64,000 bases of DNA, from contig NZ_CP094970.1 in NCBI RefSeq assembly GCF_025790165.1, positions 2,294,001 through 2,358,000 on the forward strand, given 5' to 3'. The first letter of the stretch is position 1; each line of letters begins with the position of its first letter. This document shows positions 34,365-42,389 of the stretch, piece after piece. The notes beneath the pieces are model-generated. The model was not told the origin of the DNA. It made no database searches and saw only the letters and a program-made list of their open reading frames with translations. The stretch is from Solicola gregarius. Its GTDB lineage: Bacteria; Actinomycetota; Actinomycetes; Propionibacteriales; Nocardioidaceae. The position numbers and the translations under genes were made by a program.

Positions 34365-35224
34365 GCGACCGGCAGATTCGTGAAAAGGTATTCCGTCGCG
34401 CGACCGCGAGCGGCCGACCTCCCGCCAACGTTGTTCTTACGGCTCGTCTCCACACGTCGGTCCCCTTTCTCGAACAGATCGGCGATCGATATATGCGCCG
34501 CGTTCGTCATCACGTAGTACGCGTTCCGGTCTCGAATGTGATCGATCAGGACGCTCAGGCGCTGTTGGTCCGCGAACCGGAACAGCTGGTCGTTGTACTT
34601 CACGAATCCATTGCTGTTGTGGGCGACTGTGTACGGCGGGTCGAGGAACACGAGATCGCCCTCGCCAACGTTTTCAAGTGCCGCCGAGAAGTCGGCGACA
34701 GCGAGCGTTGCTGACTTCAGGCGCGAACTCGCCGACCTCAGTTGCTGTAATGTCGGCCGGTTGTCGGACGGCTTGTACCCGAACGGGACGTTGTACTCAC
34801 CGCGCAGGTTGACGCGATACAGCCCGTTGAACGATGTGTGGTTGAGGAAGATGAATCGGGCTGCGCGGTTCACGGGCTTCCGCGGCCGGGCAGCCCTGAC
34901 GGCGTAGTAGTCCCCTTCCGTATTGCGGTAGCCGCGCAGTCGCTCCCACACGTCATCGGGCGATGCCTGAACCGCGGCGTATGTCTCGATGAGATCCGCG
35001 TTCAGATCAGAGAGGTACGAGCGTCCCCCGAAGTCGATCCCGAAGAAGACAGCTGCACCGCCCGCGAATGGCTCGTGGTATCGCCGGACCTGCGCCGGTG
35101 AGGTCAATTCTTCGACGAACGAAACGAGCCAACGCTTTCCGCCCGCCCAGCGCAGAAACGGAGGTAGGCCGACGTGCGACCAGGTGTGCGGCGCTCCTGC
35201 TGGTTCCGGCGCTGCCAACGACAC
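34361..35224 (-). CDS. Dam-type (D12 class) DNA adenine N6-methyltransferase
   Basis: A 287-residue methyltransferase. FLRWAGGKRW at about 23-32 is the SAM-binding FxGxK motif of D12 enzymes, EPFAGGAAVFF follows, FLNHTSFNGLYRVN is the conserved middle block and FLDPPYTV at about 194-201 is the catalytic DPPY motif. The GTG start is at 35224. The recognition site cannot be read from the sequence, though GATC is common in this family. It is the first gene of a two-gene unit whose second product carries nuclease, DGQHR and HEPN-like parts, so protection of self DNA is the likely role. Confidence 0.92.
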   Translation of the reverse strand: MSLAAPEPAGAPHTWSHVGLPPFLRWAGGKRWLVSFVEELTSPAQVRRYHEPFAGGAAVFFGIDFGGRSYLSDLNADLIETYAAVQASPDDVWERLRGYRNTEGDYYAVRAARPRKPVNRAARFIFLNHTSFNGLYRVNLRGEYNVPFGYKPSDNRPTLQQLRSASSRLKSATLAVADFSAALENVGEGDLVFLDPPYTVAHNSNGFVKYNDQLFRFADQQRLSVLIDHIRDRNAYYVMTNAAHISIADLFEKGDRRVETSRKNNVGGRSAARGRATEYLFTNLPVA

Positions 35225-35568
35225 GTACTTCTCCGCCCTGTTGATGATTTCGCCAATGGTACGGCGGTCACGTTCGCGCGGAGCGTGGAACTCGCCGATC
35301 GATTGTTGGTTCGGCCAGATGACCGTCTCAGCGCCTATGCGGACCCCGTCGACGAGCGCATCGAGGGGAGCATCATGCGGCGGGGCGCCGGGCCGACGGT
35401 GGGCGACGTGACCGGCCTCGTCGACCTCGCCCGTTGGATCGGCGATCCCGCCTAGACAGCGAGGATGTCGTCGCGGTCATCGACTGTTAGCCGCGGGTGT
35501 GCTGGCTCGGGAGCTCCGCGCAGATCTCAGCCGTCACCACGGCGTCGGATCGGTAATCAGATCGCGGC
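35225..35568. other. Island edge; unrecognised C-terminal remnant
   Basis: On the plus strand a frame through 35245-35455 reads DDFANGTAVTFARSVELADRL and DPVDERIEGSIMRRGAGPTV and ends in TAG. It has no start or ribosome binding site of its own and would overlap the methyltransferase start if extended. It looks like the C-terminus of a lost protein of unknown type. The rest up to the menB copy holds no supported gene. Confidence 0.4.
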
Positions 35569-36127
35569 GCGGACCGCCCGTCTGCACATCCTCGAGGCGC
35601 AACGCGTGATCCGGTTCATGCCGAAGGTGGTCATCTGCCTGGTCAATGGCTGGGCGGCCGGCGGCGGGCACAGCCTGCACGTCGTCTGCGATCTGACCTT
35701 GGCGAGCCGTGAGCACGGGCGGTTCAAGCAGACCGATGCCGACGTCGGGTCGTTCGACGGCGGGTTCGGCTCGGCGTACCTCGCGCGTCAGGTCGGGCAG
35801 AAGTTCGCCCGCGAGATCTTCTTCCTCGGCCAGGAGTACTCGGCCGACGACGGCGTCCGGATGGGCGCGGTCAACCGTGCCGTCCCGCATGACGAGCTCG
35901 AGTCGACCGCGCTCGAGTGGGGCCGGCTGATCAACGGCAAGAGCCCGACCGCGCAGCGGATGCTCAAGTACGCCTTCAACCTGATCGACGACGGGCTGGT
36001 CGGGCAGCAGCTCTTCGCCGGTGAGACTACCCGGCTCGCGTACATGACCGACGAGGCGCAGGAGGGGCGCGACCAGTTCCTGGAGAAGCGCGACCCCGAC
36101 TGGTCGGCGTACCCCTGGTACTACTGA
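35569..36127 (+). pseudogene. menB: 5'-truncated second menB copy
   Basis: From about 35569 the sequence matches menB residues 126-311, with long stretches of complete identity (for example 35711-36075 against 28717-29081) and small differences at both ends (TLASREH instead of TIASREH, SAYPWYY instead of SDYPWYY). The first 125 residues, including the oxyanion-hole loop AFCTGGDQ, are missing; an upstream ATG at 35465 gives only unrelated residues. The copy is next to its native downstream neighbour, a convergent BNR-protein gene, so it is probably the original menB 3' end displaced by the island. Confidence 0.9.
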
Positions 36128-37227
36128 GCGCCGATACCTCCAGGGCGCCACTGGAGCCGGCCGACGCGGCCGTCGCCGCCGGCTGCCCAGCAGGAGAAGT
36201 CGATCGTGCAGTCGAGCGTGTGGAATCCGGCCTTGCTGAACTCCGTCCAGCTGCGTCCGCCGTCATGGCTGATGCTGCTGCCGGCGGTATCGCCCGACTC
36301 GCCGACGACGACCAGAGTGCCGGGGAGCACGGACACCCAGGCGGCGTCCTCGCCTAGGTGGGCGAGGTCGCCACCGTTGGTCCACGTACGTTCGTGCCCG
36401 GTGTACGCCGAGGCGTCGCCCCCGTCCGCCGGCGCGTCGAAGTCACCGCCGACCGCGACGCCCTGCCACGGTGTCCGGAACGCCAGGCCGAAGACGCCGG
36501 CCGCCTCGCCGGCCGGAATGGTCGAGTCCGACGCCGTCCAGGTGCGTCCCAGATCGCTCGACCGGAACACGCGCGCCGCGCTGCCGCCCGAGCCGAACCA
36601 TGCGTTGTGGCCGCGGATCACCAGACAGTCGCCGCTGGCGGAGAAGTTGGCCTCGCCGGTCGAGTCCGGCATCCCGGCGGGCGACTGCACGCTCCACGAC
36701 CGTCCGCCGTCGTCGGTGGACAGGATCCGGAACTTCCCGTCGACCGGATCGCTGACCGCCAAGCCGCGTCGACCGCCCGGGTAGAAGTCGACACAGTTGA
36801 AGAACGCCTGCTCCGTACGATTGCGGAACGTCTCGTGCCATGTCTTGCCGGCGTCGGCGGTGCGATAGATCCGAGAGGCTTCGCCCGGGCCGATGGCGAG
36901 CACGACGGCCGAGCGCGCACCGAGCGCCTCCACGTCGCGGAACAACAACCCGTCGCTCTCGGGAGGGCTGACGTTCTGCCAGCTGTCACCGCCGTCAGTG
37001 GTTCGCCACACCGAGCCGGGCCCGTCGGTCGTACTCTCGCCCGTCACCCAGGCCGTACGACGGGAGACCGCATCCAGGCCGCGGAAGCTCTGGTCGGAGT
37101 CGAGCACGGTCTGGGCCCAGTCGAGCCCGGCGCCGCGGTCCGCTGCGGGTTCGGCGGGGTGGGCGTACGCGGGAACCGTGGCGAAGGACAGGGCAAGGGT
37201 CAGGAGCACAGCAGCTGTTCGGCGCAT
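36121..37227 (-). CDS. Secreted BNR/Asp-box repeat protein
   Basis: A 368-residue exported protein with signal peptide MRRTAAVLLTLALSFATVPAYA. Several Asp-box repeats are visible: VWRTTDGGDSW, IYRTADAGKTW, LSTDDGGRSW, VFRSSDLGRTW, SISHDGGRSW. They predict a beta-propeller of the sialidase/YCF48 type. The acidic catalytic residues of true sialidases cannot be identified, so a structural or binding role is just as likely. Its stop overlaps the end of the truncated menB copy. Confidence 0.82.
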   Translation of the reverse strand: MRRTAAVLLTLALSFATVPAYAHPAEPAADRGAGLDWAQTVLDSDQSFRGLDAVSRRTAWVTGESTTDGPGSVWRTTDGGDSWQNVSPPESDGLLFRDVEALGARSAVVLAIGPGEASRIYRTADAGKTWHETFRNRTEQAFFNCVDFYPGGRRGLAVSDPVDGKFRILSTDDGGRSWSVQSPAGMPDSTGEANFSASGDCLVIRGHNAWFGSGGSAARVFRSSDLGRTWTASDSTIPAGEAAGVFGLAFRTPWQGVAVGGDFDAPADGGDASAYTGHERTWTNGGDLAHLGEDAAWVSVLPGTLVVVGESGDTAGSSISHDGGRSWTEFSKAGFHTLDCTIDFSCWAAGGDGRVGRLQWRPGGIGAQ

Positions 37228-37314
37228 GTGCGTACCCTGCCGAGAACGTCGCCCGGTGTCCAGGGCCGGTCAGCGCTCGAGCGTACGTGTCCTGGCCGCC
37301 AGGTTCGGTGATCG

Positions 37315-37650
37315 CTACGACGTCGCCGATTTGAGGTATGAACGGATCGTCGGGAGGTCGGCGGACAAGGTGGTCCACACGACGGCGTAGTCCGTCGCGT
37401 CGTACCGGTGTGCGAGGCGATCGCGCATCCGCTTGATGTCCGCCCACGGTACGTCCGGGTGATGGGCGATGGTCTCGGCGCTGAGCCGGGCGACGTTCTC
37501 GCCGACCTTGATGATCAACGACTCCCCGGCGAGGCCGGGCACGTTGTCAGGGTCGCCCGTGTACCAGTCGTGTCCGCGCGCCGTCAGGTTCGCGGCAACG
37601 TCACAGAGGCGAATGATCTCGCGTAGTGCCGCGAGGTCCCTTGCGTTCAT
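37315..37650 (-). CDS. hepT: HepT-type HEPN toxin of a type VII module
   Basis: A 111-residue helical HEPN protein. The key motif RDRLAHRY is Rx4HxY of HepT toxins, whose Tyr is the target of AMP addition by the partner antitoxin. The preceding helices (KVGENVARLSAETIAHHPDVPW in two pieces, ADIKRM) fit the family, and the length is right. HepT proteins are RNases. The ATG overlaps the antitoxin stop (ATGA), so the pair is translationally coupled, antitoxin first. Confidence 0.87.
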   Translation of the reverse strand: MNARDLAALREIIRLCDVAANLTARGHDWYTGDPDNVPGLAGESLIIKVGENVARLSAETIAHHPDVPWADIKRMRDRLAHRYDATDYAVVWTTLSADLPTIRSYLKSATS

Positions 37651-38087
37651 ATGGCCACAGCCGTCAGGAGAACCTCGTGGTCAGGTTGCATACCGCCGTC
37701 GGTGACGACGTCGACCTCGACACCGAGCAGGTCACCGGCCTCGCGCGAGAAGCCGGCCAGACCGAGCAGGCCGACGGTCGGCGCGGCCGTCACCACGATG
37801 TCGAGATCACTCCCTGGCCCGTCCGTGCGACGCAAGGCAGAGCCGAACACGCGAACGTCGGTGAGACCGAACCGCTCCGCAAGAGCCAGCAGGTCGTCCC
37901 GATGTGCGGCGAGCGCGTCATGCGGGGTCGGGCGACAAGCCTCGGAAAGCCGATGCAGCATCGCCTTCGACGGAGCGCGCCGACCGGTCTCGTACGCTGC
38001 GATGTTCGGCTGGGCAACACCGGACCGCTCAGCCAGCTCGTGCTGGCTGAGCCCGGCCGCCTGTCGCAGTCTCCGAACCGGGTTCAC
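37647..38087 (-). CDS. mntA: XRE-MNT fusion antitoxin (nucleotidyltransferase)
   Basis: A 146-residue two-domain antitoxin. Residues 1-55 are an XRE helix-turn-helix (RRLRQAAGLSQHELAERSGV, QPNIAAYETGRRAPS), and residues 65-146 a minimal nucleotidyltransferase with VFGSALRRTDGPGSDLDIVV, the GSxxR...SDLD signature that AMPylates HepT. Fusion of the DNA-binding part to the MNT part in one protein is less usual than separate genes. The start is GTG 38087 or 38090; 38087 coincides with the predicted transcription start, so the mRNA is probably leaderless. Confidence 0.85.
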   Translation of the reverse strand: MNPVRRLRQAAGLSQHELAERSGVAQPNIAAYETGRRAPSKAMLHRLSEACRPTPHDALAAHRDDLLALAERFGLTDVRVFGSALRRTDGPGSDLDIVVTAAPTVGLLGLAGFSREAGDLLGVEVDVVTDGGMQPDHEVLLTAVAI

Positions 38088-38093
38088 CACCTC

Positions 38094-38110
38094 AGTATAT
38101 CGCGTGATAT
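38094..38110 (-). promoter_or_regulatory. Promoter and autoregulatory dyad of the HEPN/MNT module
   Basis: On the minus strand TATACT (38099-38094) is a good -10 whose start point would be the GTG at 38087. Next to it ATATC GCGT GATAT (38097-38110) is a perfect 5-bp-arm dyad overlapping the -10, well placed for repression by the XRE domain of the antitoxin. Confidence 0.7.
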
Positions 38111-38273
38111 GCCGTGGGCGTGCGGGGTCATCCCGCGGACTCGGAACCTGTCGGCGTCGGCAGTCGTTGTCATCGACCCATCCGCACATCTGCTCGGGTA
38201 CGAATCTCATCGCCGGTGAGACGCGCATCCCAAGTACTGGGCAATGTCGCCGATGTCATCTAGGTTGCGAGGC

Positions 38274-39425
38274 GTGAGAATCGCAGTCGCCAAAGAGATC
38301 GACGAGGGCGAGACCCGCGTCGCGCTCGTACCGGACGCCGTCGCCAAGCTGGTCGCGGCCGGCCATCAGGTGTCCATCGAGCCCGATGCCGGAGCCGACG
38401 CCGACTTCGCCGACCAGACGTACGTCGACGTCGGCGCAACGGTCGACGGCGACGCGCTGGCCGGCGCCGACCTCGTCGCGAGCGTACGGCCACTCAACAG
38501 TGGGGCGATCCGTGCGCTCGCCGAGGGCATGGCCACCATCTCGTTCCTCCCTCCGGCGCAGTCCCTCGATCTGGTCGCAGAGCTTCGCGACCGGTCGGTC
38601 AGCGCGTTCGCGTTGGAGCTCGTGCCGCGCATCTCGCGTGCGCAGTCGATGGACGCGCTGTCGTCGCAGGCACTCGTGTCGGGCTATCGCGCCGCGATCG
38701 TCGCATCCGGGTTGCTGCGCCGGTTCTTCCCGCTGAGCATGACCGCCGCCGGCACGGTGCAGCCCGCCGAGGTCGTCGTACTCGGCGCCGGAGTCGCCGG
38801 CCTGCAGGCGATCGCGACCTGCAGACGTCTCGGGTCGGTGGTCAAGGCGTACGACGTGCGCGCTGCGGCGGCCGAGGAGATCCAGTCGATGGGCGCGAAG
38901 GCGATCGAGCTCGACCTCGACACGCTCGAAGGTGCGGGCGGGTACGCCCGGGAGATGACCGAGGACCGTGCACAGCGGCAGCGCGACCTGCTCGCTCCGC
39001 ACATCGCCGCGGCCGACGTACTCATCACGACGGCCGCCGTGCCGGGCCGGCAGGCGCCGCTGCTCGTCACTGCTGACATGGTGGAGCAGATGAAGCCCGG
39101 CTCGGTCGTCGTCGACCTTGCGGCGGAGACCGGTGGCAACGTCGAGGGCTCGAAGCCCGGCTCGATCGTCTCGATCGGCGATGCGCAGGTGTGGGGCGGT
39201 GCCAACGTCGCGGGCCAGATGCCCGGGCCCGCGAGCCGGCTGCTCGCCCAGAACATCGTCAACCTGATCGCGCTGATGACCGGCGAAGATGCCGCGCTGG
39301 CTCCCGACTTCGACGACGAGATCGTCGTCGGCGCCTGCGTCACGCACGGCGGCGAGGTACGACACGGGCCGACCCGCGAGTTGCTCGAGGGCGCCGACTC
39401 CGAGGAGGGTAACGACAATGGATGA
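38274..39425 (+). CDS. pntAA: NAD(P) transhydrogenase, alpha subunit part 1 (PntAA)
   Basis: A 383-residue NAD(H)-binding subunit. RIAVAKEIDEGETRVALVPD begins the alanine-dehydrogenase-like fold; VVVLGAGVAGLQAIATCRRLG is the nucleotide-binding Rossmann motif, and VIDLAAE-type VVDLAAETGGNVEGS follows. With PntAB and PntB it forms the proton-pumping transhydrogenase that makes NADPH. GTG 38274 is used: TAGGTT at 38261-38266 places transcription start on it. It overlaps pntAB by 8 bases. Confidence 0.94.
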   Translation: MRIAVAKEIDEGETRVALVPDAVAKLVAAGHQVSIEPDAGADADFADQTYVDVGATVDGDALAGADLVASVRPLNSGAIRALAEGMATISFLPPAQSLDLVAELRDRSVSAFALELVPRISRAQSMDALSSQALVSGYRAAIVASGLLRRFFPLSMTAAGTVQPAEVVVLGAGVAGLQAIATCRRLGSVVKAYDVRAAAAEEIQSMGAKAIELDLDTLEGAGGYAREMTEDRAQRQRDLLAPHIAAADVLITTAAVPGRQAPLLVTADMVEQMKPGSVVVDLAAETGGNVEGSKPGSIVSIGDAQVWGGANVAGQMPGPASRLLAQNIVNLIALMTGEDAALAPDFDDEIVVGACVTHGGEVRHGPTRELLEGADSEEGNDNG

Positions 39426-39735
39426 GTCGATCGTCTGGCTGACGTTCTTCGTGCTCAGCGCCTTCGTCGGCGTCGAGGTGGTCTCGAAGGTCTCGTCGAC
39501 ACTGCACACGCCGCTGATGTCCGGCACGAACGCGATCCACGGAATCATCCTGATCGGCGCGATCCTCGTCGCGGGCACCGCCGATTCCACCGGGACGCTG
39601 ATCGTCGGCCTCGTCGCGGTTCTGCTCGCGGCGATCAACATGGCGGGCGGGTTCGTCGTCACCGACCGGATGCTCGAGATGTTCGGCGGCCCGAAGCGTA
39701 CGGCCAAGAGTGAGACCGACGGAGACGCCGCATGA
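39418..39735 (+). CDS. pntAB: NAD(P) transhydrogenase, alpha subunit part 2 (PntAB)
   Basis: A 105-residue membrane subunit with three helices: VWLTFFVLSAFVGVEVV, IHGIILIGAILVAGT, LIVGLVAVLLAAINMAGGFVV, ending DRMLEMFGG as in the family. It carries the membrane part of the alpha chain that is fused to PntAA in enterobacteria. It overlaps both neighbours, consistent with one operon. Confidence 0.93.
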   Translation: MDESIVWLTFFVLSAFVGVEVVSKVSSTLHTPLMSGTNAIHGIILIGAILVAGTADSTGTLIVGLVAVLLAAINMAGGFVVTDRMLEMFGGPKRTAKSETDGDAA

Positions 39736-41111
39736 CGCCGACGTGGATCCAGCTGGGCTACCTCGCCGCGGCTGTCTGCTTCATCCTCGCGCTCAAAGGG
39801 CTTTCGGGCCCGCGTACGGCTCGCAACGGCAACCTGCTGGGTGCGGTCGCCGCCGTGTTCGCGACGGTCATCGTGTTCTTCCAACAGGACCTCGACCACC
39901 AGGTGCCGATCATCGCGGCGATCCTGGTCGGCACGGCGGCCGGCGCGCTCGGTGCCCGCCGGGTGCAGATGACGCAGATGCCGCAACTCGTCGCGCTCTT
40001 CAACGGCGTCGGCGGTGGAGCGGCGGCGCTCGTCGCCCTGCTGGAGCTGAACGAGTTCCACGAGCATGCCGATGTCGAGTGGTTCACCGCGGCGGCAACG
40101 GTGTTCACCATCGCGGTCGGCGGTATCAGCTTCGCCGGTTCGCTGGTGACGTTCGCGAAGCTGCAAGAGCTGATGACCACCCGTCCGGTCATCTTCCCCG
40201 GGCTGCCCGTCGTGTTCGGCGGTGCGTTCGTCGTCGCGATCGCCCTGTGTGTCTGGATCGTCGTCGAGCCGAGCCTGTGGGTCGGAGTGATCCTGGCGCT
40301 GTTCGGGTTGGCGCTCGGCGTACTTCTCGTCCTTCCGGTCGGCGGCGCGGACGTACCGATCGTCATCTCCCTGCTCAATGCGTTCACCGGACTGACCGTC
40401 GCCGCGAGCGGGTACGTCCTGCAGAACACCCTGCTGCTCGTCGCCGGCACCCTTGTCGGTGCCTCAGGTACGTTGCTCACGATCCTGATGGCGAAGGCGA
40501 TGGGGCGTTCCGTCGTCAACACGTTGTTCGGTGCGCTGAGAGGCGGCTCGACGCTGGGTGCCGCCACCGCGAGCGACCGTCCCGTGCGCTCGGCCGGTCC
40601 CGACGATGTGGCGATCCTGCTCGCGTACGCGCAACGCGTGATCATCGTGCCCGGCTACGGTCTCGCCGTCGCGCAGGCGCAGCACACGCTGCGCGAGCTG
40701 GTCGATGTGCTCGCCGGGCGCGGGGTCGAGGTCGACTACGCGATCCACCCGGTGGCTGGCCGGATGCCGGGACACATGAACGTGCTGCTCGCCGAGGCAC
40801 AGGTCCCGTACGAGCAGCTCGTCGAGATGGACGACATCAACGGGGAGTTCAAGCAGGCCGACGTCGTACTCGTGGTCGGTGCGAACGACGTCGTCAACCC
40901 CGCCGCGAAGACCACGCCGGGTGCGCCCATCTACGGCATGCCGATCCTGAACGCAGACGAGGCGAAACAGATCGTGTTCATGAAGCGGTCGATGCGTCCG
41001 GGATTCGCGGGCATCGAGAACGAGCTGCTCTTCGACCCGAAGACGACGCTGCTGTTCGGCGACGCGAAGGACTCGATGAGCAAGCTGCTCAACGGCGTGA
41101 AGGCGCTGTAG
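39732..41111 (+). CDS. pntB: NAD(P) transhydrogenase, beta subunit (PntB)
   Basis: A 459-residue subunit: about nine helices over residues 1-260 (GLTVAASGYVLQNTLLLVAG, etc.) followed by a C-terminal NADP(H)-binding domain with VIIVPGYGLAVAQAQH, GRMPGHMNVLLAEA, VVLVVGANDVVNPAA and FMKRSMRPGFAGIENELL. These are the standard motifs of the proton-translocating transhydrogenase. It overlaps pntAB (ATGA). Confidence 0.95.
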   Translation: MTPTWIQLGYLAAAVCFILALKGLSGPRTARNGNLLGAVAAVFATVIVFFQQDLDHQVPIIAAILVGTAAGALGARRVQMTQMPQLVALFNGVGGGAAALVALLELNEFHEHADVEWFTAAATVFTIAVGGISFAGSLVTFAKLQELMTTRPVIFPGLPVVFGGAFVVAIALCVWIVVEPSLWVGVILALFGLALGVLLVLPVGGADVPIVISLLNAFTGLTVAASGYVLQNTLLLVAGTLVGASGTLLTILMAKAMGRSVVNTLFGALRGGSTLGAATASDRPVRSAGPDDVAILLAYAQRVIIVPGYGLAVAQAQHTLRELVDVLAGRGVEVDYAIHPVAGRMPGHMNVLLAEAQVPYEQLVEMDDINGEFKQADVVLVVGANDVVNPAAKTTPGAPIYGMPILNADEAKQIVFMKRSMRPGFAGIENELLFDPKTTLLFGDAKDSMSKLLNGVKAL

Positions 41112-41124
41112 CCTGCCCGACCTC

Positions 41125-41191
41125 CCCCGTGAGCCGCACGGTCTTGTGCGACACGCCAGCGTGTCGCCGCACTAACGCGCGGCTCACGGGG
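41125..41191. terminator. Bidirectional terminator with nested hairpin
   Basis: CCCCGTGAGCCGC (41125-41137) pairs with GCGGCTCACGGGG (41179-41191), 13 bp. Inside its loop a second hairpin is built on CGACACG and CGTGTCG. It lies between convergent pntB and the amidohydrolase gene. Confidence 0.8.
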
Positions 41192-41199
41192 CGGGTGGG

Positions 41200-42387
41200 T
41201 CAGGGGCGGATGACCTGTCCGGAGCGGATGACCGTCGTCGGTGCGCGCAGTGCGTCGACCCCTTCGAACGGGTTGCGATCCGTCACCACCAGGTCCGCAC
41301 TCGCACCGGGGCGTACCCGCCCGAGCTCGGGCCGTCCCAGGGCGTCCGCCGCCGTCGAGGTCGCCGCGCGCAGGGCGGTCACCACGGGTACGCCGCAGTC
41401 GACCAGTGCCTCGAGCTCGGCGACGAGGTTGCCGTGCGGCATGCCGGGTGAGCCCGCATCCGTACCGGCGACGAGCGGGATGCCCGCCTCGAGGGCCTTC
41501 GCCACGCTCGTACGGTGTGCGTCGACGACCCGTTCGGCCTTGCGGGTCGCGTACGCCGGCGCCGAGCCCGTCGTGGCCGCGTCCGCGATGCTGCGATAGA
41601 TCGCGACCGTCGGGCAGAGGTACGTACCCCGTTGCACCATGTCGCCGACCAGCGCGTCATCGAGGAACACGCCGTGCTCGATGATGTCGATGCCCGCGCG
41701 TACGGCGTCGCGGATGCCTTCGGTGCCCAACGCATGCGCCGCGACTTTCAGGCCGCGCCGGTGCGCCTCGCCCGCGAGCGCCGCGAGCTCGGGGTAGGAG
41801 AGCTCGCCGTCGTGCACGTCCTCACCCTTCGGGCGCCCGTACACGCCGCCGGTCGCCGCCGTCTTGATGATGCCCGCGCCGCGGAACGCCTGTCCGCGCA
41901 CGGCACGTACGACCGCGTCGACCCCGTCGGATGCGACGCCCCAGAACGGGTCGTGGCCGCCGGTCATGATCACCGTGCGTCCAGCAGCAATGACCGTCGG
42001 ACCGTCGAAGACGCCGGTTTCGATCGCGCGTGCCACCGAGATGGCGATATCCCAGTTGCTGCCGAGGTCGGCAATCGTCGTGACGCCGGCGGCAAGGTGC
42101 TCGCGGGCGTGCATGGCGGCGCGTAGCACCGTCAGTTGCTCGCCGTCGGCCTCGACGGTCTCGGCCGGGTCCTGCCCGCTCGACCACACCAGGTGAGCGT
42201 GTCCGTCGATCAGCCCGGGCAGTAGGTAGCGCCCGGCGAGGTCGAGCTCCACGTCGGAGTCGGCGGCGCGTGGCGCTGCGCCGCGTGCGTGCACCGCTCG
42301 GATCTCATCGTGCCCGCAGGTGATGTCGGCGCGACGCACCTCGTCGGACTCGCCGTCCCAGTACGCGGCGTCGCGCAGGATCAGCAC
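41200..42387 (-). CDS. Metal-dependent amidohydrolase
   Basis: A 395-residue amidohydrolase of the TIM-barrel superfamily. LLPGLIDGHAHL carries the HxH metal pair, GAGIIKTAATGG the Lys expected to be carboxylated, VAAHALG and IIEHGVF the next two His, and VAGTDAGSPGMPHG the last Asp. This combination fits the prolidase/imidazolonepropionase-like subset. GTG 42387 starts 2 bases after the stop of the upstream amidohydrolase gene. The two paralogous enzymes and a nearby symporter suggest uptake and hydrolysis of one compound class, unknown at present. Confidence 0.9.
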   Translation of the reverse strand: MLILRDAAYWDGESDEVRRADITCGHDEIRAVHARGAAPRAADSDVELDLAGRYLLPGLIDGHAHLVWSSGQDPAETVEADGEQLTVLRAAMHAREHLAAGVTTIADLGSNWDIAISVARAIETGVFDGPTVIAAGRTVIMTGGHDPFWGVASDGVDAVVRAVRGQAFRGAGIIKTAATGGVYGRPKGEDVHDGELSYPELAALAGEAHRRGLKVAAHALGTEGIRDAVRAGIDIIEHGVFLDDALVGDMVQRGTYLCPTVAIYRSIADAATTGSAPAYATRKAERVVDAHRTSVAKALEAGIPLVAGTDAGSPGMPHGNLVAELEALVDCGVPVVTALRAATSTAADALGRPELGRVRPGASADLVVTDRNPFEGVDALRAPTTVIRSGQVIRP

Positions 42388-42389
42388 GG

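Noticed and set aside
35465-36127. The second menB copy taken as a functional shorter enzyme
   Set aside because: It lacks 125 N-terminal residues including the oxyanion-hole loop, and the replacement leader is unrelated sequence without a good ribosome binding site.
28198-36127. Prophage or integrase-borne element at the menB duplicates
   Set aside because: No integrase, excisionase or phage structural gene is visible between the copies; only the ISL3 transposase is present, so I describe it as an island without naming the mobility mechanism.
38256-40166. Very long open frame antisense to the pnt genes
   Set aside because: It mirrors GC-rich codon structure of pntAA/pntAB/pntB and has no domain or ribosome binding site of its own.
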